From the NCBI GenBank assembly GCA_027365835.1, contig DAHXLU010000074.1, positions 1-43,728 on the forward strand: 43,728 nt of DNA. The letters are read 5' to 3'. The position numbers and the translations under genes are program-made. The DNA is from JAJZMA01 sp021850405. Its GTDB lineage: Bacteria; Chloroflexota; Dormibacteria; Aeolococcales; Aeolococcaceae. Below the pieces are notes generated by a model. It was given only the letters and a program-made list of their open reading frames with translations, did no database searches and was not told the DNA's origin. Positions 1 through 6,673 of this stretch are shown here, piece after piece (positions within the stretch are counted from its first letter, which is position 1; every line of letters starts with the position of its first letter).

Positions 1-1
1 C

Positions 2-133
2 CGCACCTTCCTCCGGCACATACGCGTCACCTCTATTGACGAACTCAAACAACGCATTCTCCAGGGCATTGGAGAGTTCAATGACGCGCCGGTGGTATTC
101 CGGTGGAACAAGTTCGATATTGGGTCACGCTAA
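2..133 (+). CDS. IS630-family transposase, C-terminal end (cut by window edge)
   Basis: Reading from base 2 gives an open frame of 43 residues ending in TAA at 131-133. It begins RTFLRHIRVTSIDELKQR and continues ILQGIGEFNDAPVVFRW. This matches the last helix and tail seen in IS630/Tc1-type DDE transposases, where the segment after the catalytic Glu runs as an 'I.ELK..I' helix followed by 'FRW' or a similar tail. The rest of the gene lies left of the window, so completeness cannot be judged. It is a different copy from the neighbouring transposase, which has another tail and lies on the other strand 25 bases away. The family call rests on this short tail. Confidence 0.65.
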   Translation, partial: RTFLRHIRVTSIDELKQRILQGIGEFNDAPVVFRWNKFDIGSR

Positions 134-1229
134 TATGTACCCATATTACCGCCATGGGCTAGTGGTGGTAGATCGTGGAGTTGAGATGATCGGCAAACTC
201 CCTGGCCACCGGCTCGATGTTGGGAATATGACGGTTGTGTGTCACTGCTGACCGACCTTCCTTCCAGACATGTTCCTGCGGATTCAGCTCGGGGCTGTAC
301 GGAGGGAAATGAATCGTGTCGATATGAAGTTTCTTGACGGCCGCCTGGGCAACACTTCCCCTGTGCCATCCGGCGCCATCCCAGATGAGGAGAATCCTCT
401 TGTTCGGATAGCACTTACGAACCTTGGCCAGGATCTTTGCCGTCTCATACATGGTCTGGCGTTCGGTCACAAATGCATGTTCTTTTCCTGACTTCACGTT
501 GAGAAATCCATAGAAGCTCCGATTCTTCCGGGAGCGATTGGTTTCGATGATGGCTGGTGACGTTCCTTGTGGAATCCATACCTTCTGTGTCGTCGTCGCC
601 TGTGTGAGAACCATTTCATCTTCACAGAGGATGACCGTGTACGGATCTGCAAACGCCTCTTTCAGACGACTATTGTGTTCGTTCTTCCATATGATCACAG
701 CAGCGGCATCTGCCTTCTCGTACTTCTTGCCGGGAAGATGGAAGGTAAAGGTGGCTTCCCGGAAAAGCAGGTAGTAGCTCGTCTTTGAAGCGAACCTTAC
801 CCTGTATTTGAGTTCAATGACCGCTGCCAGGATGCGCGTGGACCAGAAGGGTGAATCGCTGTATCCGTGGTCATTGGGAGTACTCGTCCGCAGCATCGTC
901 GAGACGGCATCCCGTTCCTTCTTCGTCAGAAGAACCTTTTGATTATTGTGCCGGTTGTCGCGGAAGGCCTCAACGCCGTCATTGCGGAAAACACGCCGGA
1001 GCCGTTGCGCATGCTTGGTAGATATATCGAACAGGTCGAGATCCAACCCATCTTCCAGGTTGATGACCGCCAAAGCGCGGCGCATTTCCTGCGAGGATTT
1101 GGTCTCTCTGATAAATGCTTCGAGTGTGGCTCGTTGTAGGATGTTGAGCACTTCAGCCGAAGATTAACACACCTCATACCAAAATTAAAAGCCCCCCCCG
1201 TGGAGCATCTGAGAGTGTGATGCCTATAC
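134..1229 (-). mobile_element. IS630-family insertion sequence (limits approximate)
   Basis: This is the stretch between the end of the first transposase fragment and the start of the repeat protein, filled by one complete IS630-type transposase. I could not find convincing terminal inverted repeats, so both limits are only bounds. IS630 elements insert at TA dinucleotides, and several lie at both edges. A small perfect inverted repeat (TAATATG, 4-base loop, CATATTA, 131-148) sits where the two transposase genes meet and also contains the stop codon of the first. Confidence 0.4.
159..1151 (-). CDS. IS630-family DDE transposase
   Basis: A 330-residue protein of normal length for the family, starting at GTG. 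The N-terminal ~100 residues are the helix-turn-helix region. The catalytic triad is visible: D178 in CEDEM, D258 in LIWDGAGWH, and E293 in PYSPELNPQEHVWK. The D258-E293 spacing of 34 residues is the usual one for IS630/Tc1/mariner enzymes. Nothing is truncated, so the enzyme may be active. It cuts the ends of its own element and joins them at TA sites. It lies tail to tail with another IS630-type transposase end, which suggests repeated insertion at this spot. Confidence 0.93.
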   Translation of the reverse strand: MLNILQRATLEAFIRETKSSQEMRRALAVINLEDGLDLDLFDISTKHAQRLRRVFRNDGVEAFRDNRHNNQKVLLTKKERDAVSTMLRTSTPNDHGYSDSPFWSTRILAAVIELKYRVRFASKTSYYLLFREATFTFHLPGKKYEKADAAAVIIWKNEHNSRLKEAFADPYTVILCEDEMVLTQATTTQKVWIPQGTSPAIIETNRSRKNRSFYGFLNVKSGKEHAFVTERQTMYETAKILAKVRKCYPNKRILLIWDGAGWHRGSVAQAAVKKLHIDTIHFPPYSPELNPQEHVWKEGRSAVTHNRHIPNIEPVAREFADHLNSTIYHH

Positions 1230-3155
1230 GTGTGGGAGTCGGTGACCAAGATGGGGCCATACCGGGAGGATGGCTTTCCCAAGCGTAGCCGTGGGACAGT
1301 GGCGCTGTTTCCTGAGCTGAACCGGGAGGCGCTGGCCCAGGTGTATGAGCTTGTGTCTGGTGAAGGCAAGGGTGAAAGGAAGGGTGGGGGGAGTTTTGCA
1401 CGGCTGTATGGGGAGCAGATGAGGGCATGTGGGGGGATGAGCCCTGAGCTGCGCAGGAAAGTACAGGGCAGCTGGGTACGGTATGAGCAGAGTGCAGATG
1501 AAAGGCGCTCAGGGGAGCTTGCCGCCTCCCTGCAGCCCTGGGGTACTGGCTGGTGTACAGCTGGAGAGAGTACAGCACACATGCAGCTGGCAGGGGGAGA
1601 TTTCTGGGTCTACCGGACTGCAGATGGGAGCGGGAAGCATGTGGTACCACGCATAGCCATCCGGATGCAGGAGGGCAGGGTAGCTGAGGTGCGCGGAGTG
1701 GGCAAGGCTCAGGAGATGGTGCCAGAGATGGTGGAGATAGCTGGGCGCAAGGTGGCGGAGCTGCCTGGGGGGGAGCGGTATGTACAGATCACTGCTGACA
1801 TGAAGCAGGTGACAGCGCTGGAGCGTCAGCTTCGGGCAGAGCCACATGCAAAGCTGGATACTGACACACTGCGTTTCCTGTACGGGGTGGACCGGAAGAT
1901 TGTTGGCTTTGGCCATGGCCCTGACCCGCGGGTGCGGGATCTACAGGCGCTGCGCAAGCCAAAAGAGGATCTGGCACAGATATTCAACACGACCCCTGTC
2001 CATATAAGCCTGACCAGGGAAGAGGCACTTTCTGGTGGCATTGTGTATCACCACGGAGATCTGGATCTTAATACTCTGACAGCTGTCGAAGGTCTCACTC
2101 TGCCACAGCGGGTTGGGGGATCACTCTTTCTGGACGGCCTTACTTCAGCGGATGGTCTCACGCTGCCGCGGGAGGTCGGCGATTGGTTGTCTTTGCCAGA
2201 GCTCATCTCGGGAGCCGGGATCACTTTTCCACGGCGTGTTGGAGGGTCACTGAGGCTTAATAGGCTCACTAAAGCAGATGGGGTCACGCTGCCGCGAGAG
2301 GTTGGTGGGAGTCTCCACCTGGGTAGTCTGCCCTACGCCAAGGGGCTCGTATTCCCGACAAGGGTTGGCGGATCGGTGAGCCTGATGAGCCTAACCTCCG
2401 GGGGCGGGCTAGTGCTGCCTGAGGAGATTGGTGAGACACTCTGGCTTGGCCAGCTCGGTTCCGCACGAGGGATGACATTCCCGCAGAAAGTTGGTGGATC
2501 AGTTTTTCTGGACAGGCTCACTTCAGCTGACTGGCTTGCCTTGCCGAACCAGATCGGTAGAACGCTAGAGTTGGGCGGCCTTACTTCTGCAAATGGGCTC
2601 ATGCTGCCACGCGAGATTGGCGAATCACTCTATTTGAGTCGTCTTGCTTCCGCCGAGGGGCTCAATTGGCCGCAGATGATTGGTGGGGATCTTATCCTGA
2701 GGAGCCTATCCTCCCCCACAGGTCTCACTCTTCCAGAGGAGATTGGTGGATCGCTCGACTTGAGTCAGCTTGCTTCCGCAGAAGGGCTCGCCATGTCCCA
2801 AAAGCTTGGGGGATCTCTGAACTTGTTCAGTCTCACTTCCGGGACAGGTCTCACGCTGCCAAGAGAGTTGGGTGGGGATCTTGTCCTGAACAGCCTTGCC
2901 TTCGCTGATGGGCTGGTATTGCCAGAAAGGGTTGGGAAATCTGTCAATTTGCGCAGGCTTACGTCCGCCAAAGGGCTCACCTTGCCAAAGGTGATTGGTG
3001 GGTATCTCTTCCTGCACAATCTGGCTTCCCTTTCCGGCATTGTCCTGCCGGACATGCGGGCTGACCAGATTGTGGTGAACTCAGCGCTGCAGGCAGAACT
3101 GAAACGGATGAGCGCGCTCAGGGACAATGCAATAGGCGACCGGGGACTGGTTTGA
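1230..3155 (+). CDS. 21-residue-repeat protein with PcfJ-like N-terminal region
   Basis: A 641-residue protein of unknown role. Residues ~95-190 contain TGWCTA, GGDFWVYRT, VPRIAIRM and VAEVRGVG. This resembles the region of PcfJ-like and related repeat proteins that begins with a Trp-Cys-Thr motif. From residue ~290 to ~604 there are 15 consecutive 21-residue repeats of the form T-L-P-x-x-[VI]-G-G-S-L-x-L-x-x-L-T-S-A-x-G-L. They probably fold as a leucine-rich or beta-solenoid stack. No signal peptide or membrane segment is seen, so it should be cytoplasmic. The start is uncertain: GTG 1230 gives the longest frame, while GTG 1242 and ATG 1251 are also in frame. It directly follows an insertion sequence and stands alone as a unit. 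Confidence 0.8.
   Translation: MWESVTKMGPYREDGFPKRSRGTVALFPELNREALAQVYELVSGEGKGERKGGGSFARLYGEQMRACGGMSPELRRKVQGSWVRYEQSADERRSGELAASLQPWGTGWCTAGESTAHMQLAGGDFWVYRTADGSGKHVVPRIAIRMQEGRVAEVRGVGKAQEMVPEMVEIAGRKVAELPGGERYVQITADMKQVTALERQLRAEPHAKLDTDTLRFLYGVDRKIVGFGHGPDPRVRDLQALRKPKEDLAQIFNTTPVHISLTREEALSGGIVYHHGDLDLNTLTAVEGLTLPQRVGGSLFLDGLTSADGLTLPREVGDWLSLPELISGAGITFPRRVGGSLRLNRLTKADGVTLPREVGGSLHLGSLPYAKGLVFPTRVGGSVSLMSLTSGGGLVLPEEIGETLWLGQLGSARGMTFPQKVGGSVFLDRLTSADWLALPNQIGRTLELGGLTSANGLMLPREIGESLYLSRLASAEGLNWPQMIGGDLILRSLSSPTGLTLPEEIGGSLDLSQLASAEGLAMSQKLGGSLNLFSLTSGTGLTLPRELGGDLVLNSLAFADGLVLPERVGKSVNLRRLTSAKGLTLPKVIGGYLFLHNLASLSGIVLPDMRADQIVVNSALQAELKRMSALRDNAIGDRGLV
2097..3041 (+). repeat. 15 x 63-bp coding repeats
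   Basis: The coding sequence repeats with a strict 63-base period, each unit encoding 21 residues that open with T/V/A-L/F-P and end in G-L or G-I. Units have diverged at the nucleotide level but keep Leu/Ile/Val and the Gly-Gly pair in register. There is no change of length from unit to unit, as expected for a solenoid repeat under selection. Confidence 0.85.
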
Positions 3156-3521
3156 TTCCCGTGCGGGTGCATGGACCGTGGACCAGGAGTGGTGCAAAAT
3201 GCATGGGCACAGGGACAGTGGCTGCTTATTGGTATGCGCTAGCGGGTTGTGGCAGTCACTCGGTGTGATGCTGTCATCCCACCTGTTGCGATGGCTGCCA
3301 ACAGCCGCACATGCTACGCCTTATTGGCGAAGGCAACTGGGCCCGCAGAGCTCATGCCGAAACCAGCAGGGGCCGAGTTTGCTGCGGCCTGACCTGCAAT
3401 TTTGCTCTGGTCTTGCTAGTATCATCTGTGACGTATGACGGGCTATGGCCCGTGGAAAGAGTGACAGAGAACCTCCCGGCGCTGTGGTGGGCTGCATGGG
3501 ATGGATGAGGATTGATGAGAG
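3156..3521. other. Intergenic, 366 bp, no gene seen
   Basis: Open frames here lack a ribosome-binding site, have no recognisable motifs and are rich in Cys, Trp and His, as random reading usually gives. I see no tRNA, strong hairpin or repeat. It must contain the greA promoter. Confidence 0.4.
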
Positions 3522-3989
3522 ATGACGCAGAACAAGCCTATCCAGCTTACCCCTGAGGGAAAAGCCAACCTGGAGAAGGAGCTCGAAGACCTCGTGGAGG
3601 TGCAGCGGCCGAAGGTAGTTGCCAGGGTTGCTGAGACGAGAGCGGAGGGGGATCTAAAGGAGAATTTTGGGTACCATGATGCGCGTCAGGAGCTGGGCAT
3701 GCTGGATGGCCGGGTAGAGACCATCCAGGCTACCTTGCGCAATGCAGTTGTGGTAGAGCCTGCACCAAAGAATGGCACGGTGCAGCTTCTCTCCTCAGTG
3801 ACAGTCGCAGATGAATGGGGGGAAAGCAGTTACACGATAGTTGGGACCACCGAGGCCAATATTGCTGAAGGCAGGATCTCCCAGGACTCTCCTCTGGGTG
3901 CGGCACTCTGTGGTCACCGGGCAGGGGACGTGGTTGAGTTTGAGGCACCAAATGGCGCCCAGCAGGTAAGGATTACCAGGGTCGACTAA
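3522..3989 (+). CDS. greA: Transcription elongation factor GreA
   Basis: At 155 residues it has the usual GreA length. The N-terminal coiled coil covers residues ~10-75 and the FKBP-like C-terminal domain ~80-155. The coiled-coil tip reads EGDLKENFGYHDARQE. It keeps the acidic pair (D44 and E47) that reaches into the RNA polymerase secondary channel and stimulates cleavage of backtracked RNA. It is monocistronic here, with unrelated genes on both sides. The tip loop differs slightly from the common GDLSENAEY form but keeps the essential acids. Confidence 0.95.
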   Translation: MTQNKPIQLTPEGKANLEKELEDLVEVQRPKVVARVAETRAEGDLKENFGYHDARQELGMLDGRVETIQATLRNAVVVEPAPKNGTVQLLSSVTVADEWGESSYTIVGTTEANIAEGRISQDSPLGAALCGHRAGDVVEFEAPNGAQQVRITRVD

Positions 3990-4042
3990 CACCGCCAAAG
4001 CAGGCTGATCCCGCTCTCCTGCACTGGGTGCTGGTTAGCGCG

Positions 4043-4567
4043 TTAGCCCGTAAGGTGGGGTCGGCCCAGTGCGGTGGCAAAGGCTGCCTCGGTGCTGTCG
4101 CTTATCACACAAAAGCTGATTTGCTCCAGCCCCAGTCTCTCTATCGCAGATAGCGCTTCTTCGATGGCTACCTTCGCGCCTGCCATGAGCGGGTAGTCGT
4201 AGATCCCCATGGAGATGGCTGCTGAGGTGATATTGCTGCATCCGTGCTGGGCTGCCAGAAGAAAGGCTGACTGGTAGGCGCTCCGGAGTAGCTCCTCCTC
4301 GCCATTTGCCCCACCCCGCCAGATGGGGCCCACCGCGTGGATTACGTATCTGACTGGAAGCTGGCCTGCTCCGGTTATGACCGCATGTCCGGGCGGGCAT
4401 CCGCCGCTTATTGCGGCAAGCTCCTCTGCAAGCGTCCTTCCGGCAGAGCGGTGGACGGCTCCATCCACGCCCCCTCCTCCTGCCAGCGCACTGTTGGCAG
4501 CGTTGATCAGCGCGTCAGCTGGCACGGTTGTGATGTCGGCACGCATTACCCTGACAGGATTGGTCAT
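4043..4567 (-). CDS. Macro-domain ADP-ribose-binding protein (O-acetyl-ADP-ribose deacetylase type)
   Basis: A single macro domain fills the 174-residue protein. It starts MTNPVRVMRADITTVPADAL, then INAANSALAGGGGVDGAVHR, the glycine-rich loop that holds the distal ribose and phosphates, with the INAAN motif. SMGIYDYP near residue 130 is the second phosphate-binding loop. The family (MacroD/YmdB type) hydrolyses O-acetyl-ADP-ribose or removes ADP-ribose from proteins. The frame stays open a further 39 codons upstream, but the domain begins at ATG 4567. That start leaves a normal divergent promoter region before the PRC-barrel-like gene. Which ADP-ribosylated substrate it serves cannot be told from the sequence. 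Confidence 0.9.
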   Translation of the reverse strand: MTNPVRVMRADITTVPADALINAANSALAGGGGVDGAVHRSAGRTLAEELAAISGGCPPGHAVITGAGQLPVRYVIHAVGPIWRGGANGEEELLRSAYQSAFLLAAQHGCSNITSAAISMGIYDYPLMAGAKVAIEEALSAIERLGLEQISFCVISDSTEAAFATALGRPHLTG

Positions 4568-4665
4568 CGGGTGGAAGCACCAGATGGTGCGATCTGCCAG
4601 GCAGCTCCCCGGTAGGCACTTTCCAGGGCAAAATCCAGCTGTGCTATCTTGGGTGGGTGGAAACG

Positions 4666-5001
4666 ATGCCTGGCGAAGAGCCAATCTCCTGGAGGGCGAT
4701 TACCCTCAGGTGTCCGGTCATCTCTTCGGATGACGAGACGGTAGGGGAGCTCGTGGACGTGGCGGCCATGGAGGATGAGGACATCTTCCATGGGATTGTG
4801 TTCACCCACAGCGCAAAGGGTATTCATCTGCTGGCACCAGCCAAGGATATCGCGCTTATCACCGGATCTGCGGTACATCTTTCTGTTCCCCTCGCAGACA
4901 CCTTCAGCTATCAGCCGTTCCATGAACTGGACATAGAGCGGATGGGATTGAAGGGGCTCTTCAAATGGAAGCATGTGGTGTGGAAGCACCAGGGAAAGTA
5001 G
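4666..5001 (+). CDS. PRC-barrel-like small protein
   Basis: A 111-residue protein with a beta-rich core: CPVISSDDETVGELVDVA, then a strand ending GIVFTHS, and AKDIALITGSAVHLSV. This pattern matches the PRC-barrel fold, which serves as an adaptor domain in RNA-maturation factors and in photosynthetic H subunits. The assignment is from pattern only. ATG 4666 is preceded by a G-rich stretch (GGGTGGGTGG) at suitable distance; GTG 4657 is an alternative. It is transcribed away from the macro-domain gene across a gap of about 100 bases. A GC-rich hairpin follows the stop codon. Confidence 0.65.
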   Translation: MPGEEPISWRAITLRCPVISSDDETVGELVDVAAMEDEDIFHGIVFTHSAKGIHLLAPAKDIALITGSAVHLSVPLADTFSYQPFHELDIERMGLKGLFKWKHVVWKHQGK

Positions 5002-5025
5002 CCGGCGGCACCGGTGCTGGCTTTT
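5000..5025. terminator. Possible intrinsic terminator between convergent genes
   Basis: A palindrome GCACCGGTGC flanked by AGCC and GGCT is followed by TTTT. It lies directly after the stop of the PRC-barrel-like gene and before the end of the convergent MFS gene. The T-run is short and the stem is interrupted by unpaired bases. Confidence 0.3.
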
Positions 5026-5112
5026 CCCGCTGGGCTTGACCGCTGGCTCAGGCTTCAGTTCCAGTTGCCCCTGACCGGACAGGGTGCGCGTAGATGCCTG
5101 CTGGCTGCTCTT

Positions 5113-6423
5113 TTAGCTGACAGTGCTCTTTTGCTCTTCCCGGATGGGTAGTTGCCAGATGGTGATGATGATGATAAGCGCAGCGATGCCTGCAACGATG
5201 GAGGCGTAGCCGTAGGACCAGGCTGCGCCCAGGCTGTAGAGCAGTCCCATGATGAGGTTGCCCGCAAATACCCCGGCACTCCGGTAGGCTGAGAGAGCAC
5301 CAAAAGCCCGTCCGGACTGGCCCGGCAGGCCCGTCCTTGAGATGAGGGTAGGCTCCAGTGTTTCAATGACGCCAAGGGCAAAGCCGATAATGGCGACACC
5401 CAGAAAGAGCAGAAACCCACCTTTTCCCATCTCATACCCTATGGCGATGAGTGCCGCGCCCACTCCGGCGCCAAGGTATCCAACCAGTCCCAGTCGGCGC
5501 AGCTGGGCGGTCATGGTTTTGCCCAGGTGCCCACCGAGGAGATAGCCCGTTGCCGCCGAGACTGCCTGAAAGAGCAGGAAGGCGCCAATGCCGGCGCTGA
5601 ACGAGTGGTAGCCCTGGGAGACGGTAAGTACGGGAAAGCCGATGCTGTACGAGGTAAAGCCAAAGAGCGCAGTCGCTGCCAGGATCGCCCTGGCGCTGCT
5701 TGCGGGGAGCGCGCCGCGCCAGGGTGCTTCCTCTGGATCGGTGCCCTGGGTATCGCCGTTGTCCGCGCCCTCGCCCCGACTCGGGCCCGGGCTAGCGGGA
5801 CCCTGCGTGTGCGCGCTCTCCTTCCGGCGTGCATTGGGCTCACTCCTGCTTTTGCCCGTGGTGGCGAGTGACAGGGAGATGGTCGATGCAATGAGTGGCA
5901 GTGCAGTGCCGAGGAAGATCCAGCGGAACTGGAGATGCAGGGAAATGGCGATAAGCACGTAGATGGCTGCCAGGACCCCTCCGCCTACGTCGAGTGCGTG
6001 CAGAAAGCCGAAGGCAGAGGAACGGGTAGCGGGGTCCGGAGCTGCCTCCGTCAGCATCACCCTGCGGGAGGGGCTGCGCAGGTTCCGCGCCCACCAGCCA
6101 CCGCACAGGAGACCTATGGCCCAGACCGGGTTGTAGACAAGGGCAGACAGCGAGAGAAGCGGGATGACACTGTTGCCCAGGAGTGCAATGTGGCGGTGAC
6201 CGTACCGGTCTCCGAGTCTCCCGCCCAGGTATGAGATGAGTGACCCACCACCGTAGGCAAGTGCCATCGCCAGACCAAAAACCCATACCTGCTGGTGCAG
6301 GACCAGGACAAGAAGGAGCGGAAAGCCTGCCATGACCGACTGGTAGCCAAGGTCGGCAAAGCAGGCCGAGAGCGCAATCGCCCATACGTTTCGGGTCCGC
6401 CATGTGGTGCTGGGGTTTGGCAT
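5113..6423 (-). CDS. MFS family transporter
   Basis: A 436-residue membrane protein with about 12 hydrophobic segments, the standard two-bundle MFS layout. The loop between segments 2 and 3 carries GGRLGDRYGHRH, the MFS motif A. The central loop (residues ~200-250) is long, very hydrophilic and rich in Pro, Gly and Glu, and it joins the two halves. The C-terminal half contains GVIETLEPTLISR and GRAFGALSAYRS, which resemble motif-A-like and motif-C regions of drug or metabolite exporters. The start ATG 6423 has GGGAG six bases upstream. It is divergent from the GHKL ATPase. The substrate cannot be told; an efflux role is only a guess. Confidence 0.88.
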   Translation of the reverse strand: MPNPSTTWRTRNVWAIALSACFADLGYQSVMAGFPLLLVLVLHQQVWVFGLAMALAYGGGSLISYLGGRLGDRYGHRHIALLGNSVIPLLSLSALVYNPVWAIGLLCGGWWARNLRSPSRRVMLTEAAPDPATRSSAFGFLHALDVGGGVLAAIYVLIAISLHLQFRWIFLGTALPLIASTISLSLATTGKSRSEPNARRKESAHTQGPASPGPSRGEGADNGDTQGTDPEEAPWRGALPASSARAILAATALFGFTSYSIGFPVLTVSQGYHSFSAGIGAFLLFQAVSAATGYLLGGHLGKTMTAQLRRLGLVGYLGAGVGAALIAIGYEMGKGGFLLFLGVAIIGFALGVIETLEPTLISRTGLPGQSGRAFGALSAYRSAGVFAGNLIMGLLYSLGAAWSYGYASIVAGIAALIIIITIWQLPIREEQKSTVS

Positions 6424-6673
6424 CTACTTCTCCCAGGGAGGTTGTTTCACTGTCAGGCTGCTGGCTCTTCCACGCGGCCTGGCAGGAAGGAGCAGCTTTT
6501 GCAGCCGACACCCTTGTTGCCTTTGCCTGAATTAAAGACTAAAGAGGGCAGCCGCCTGACCCGGAAAGAGTGTACCCCCACGGCGCGCTATCATGTGACC
6601 CAGTCAGCATTCTGGATCCCGGTCTACGATCATTGCGCTGGTTTTCACGCGTGTCTGGACTGGGCAGGGATGG

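Noticed and set aside
926..1582. 218-residue minus-strand frame spanning the IS and the repeat protein
   Set aside because: Overlaps two real genes in other frames; joins unrelated sequences and has no motif.
2097..3041. CRISPR-like regular repeat
   Set aside because: The 63-base period is coding, diverged and without spacers; it encodes a solenoid protein.
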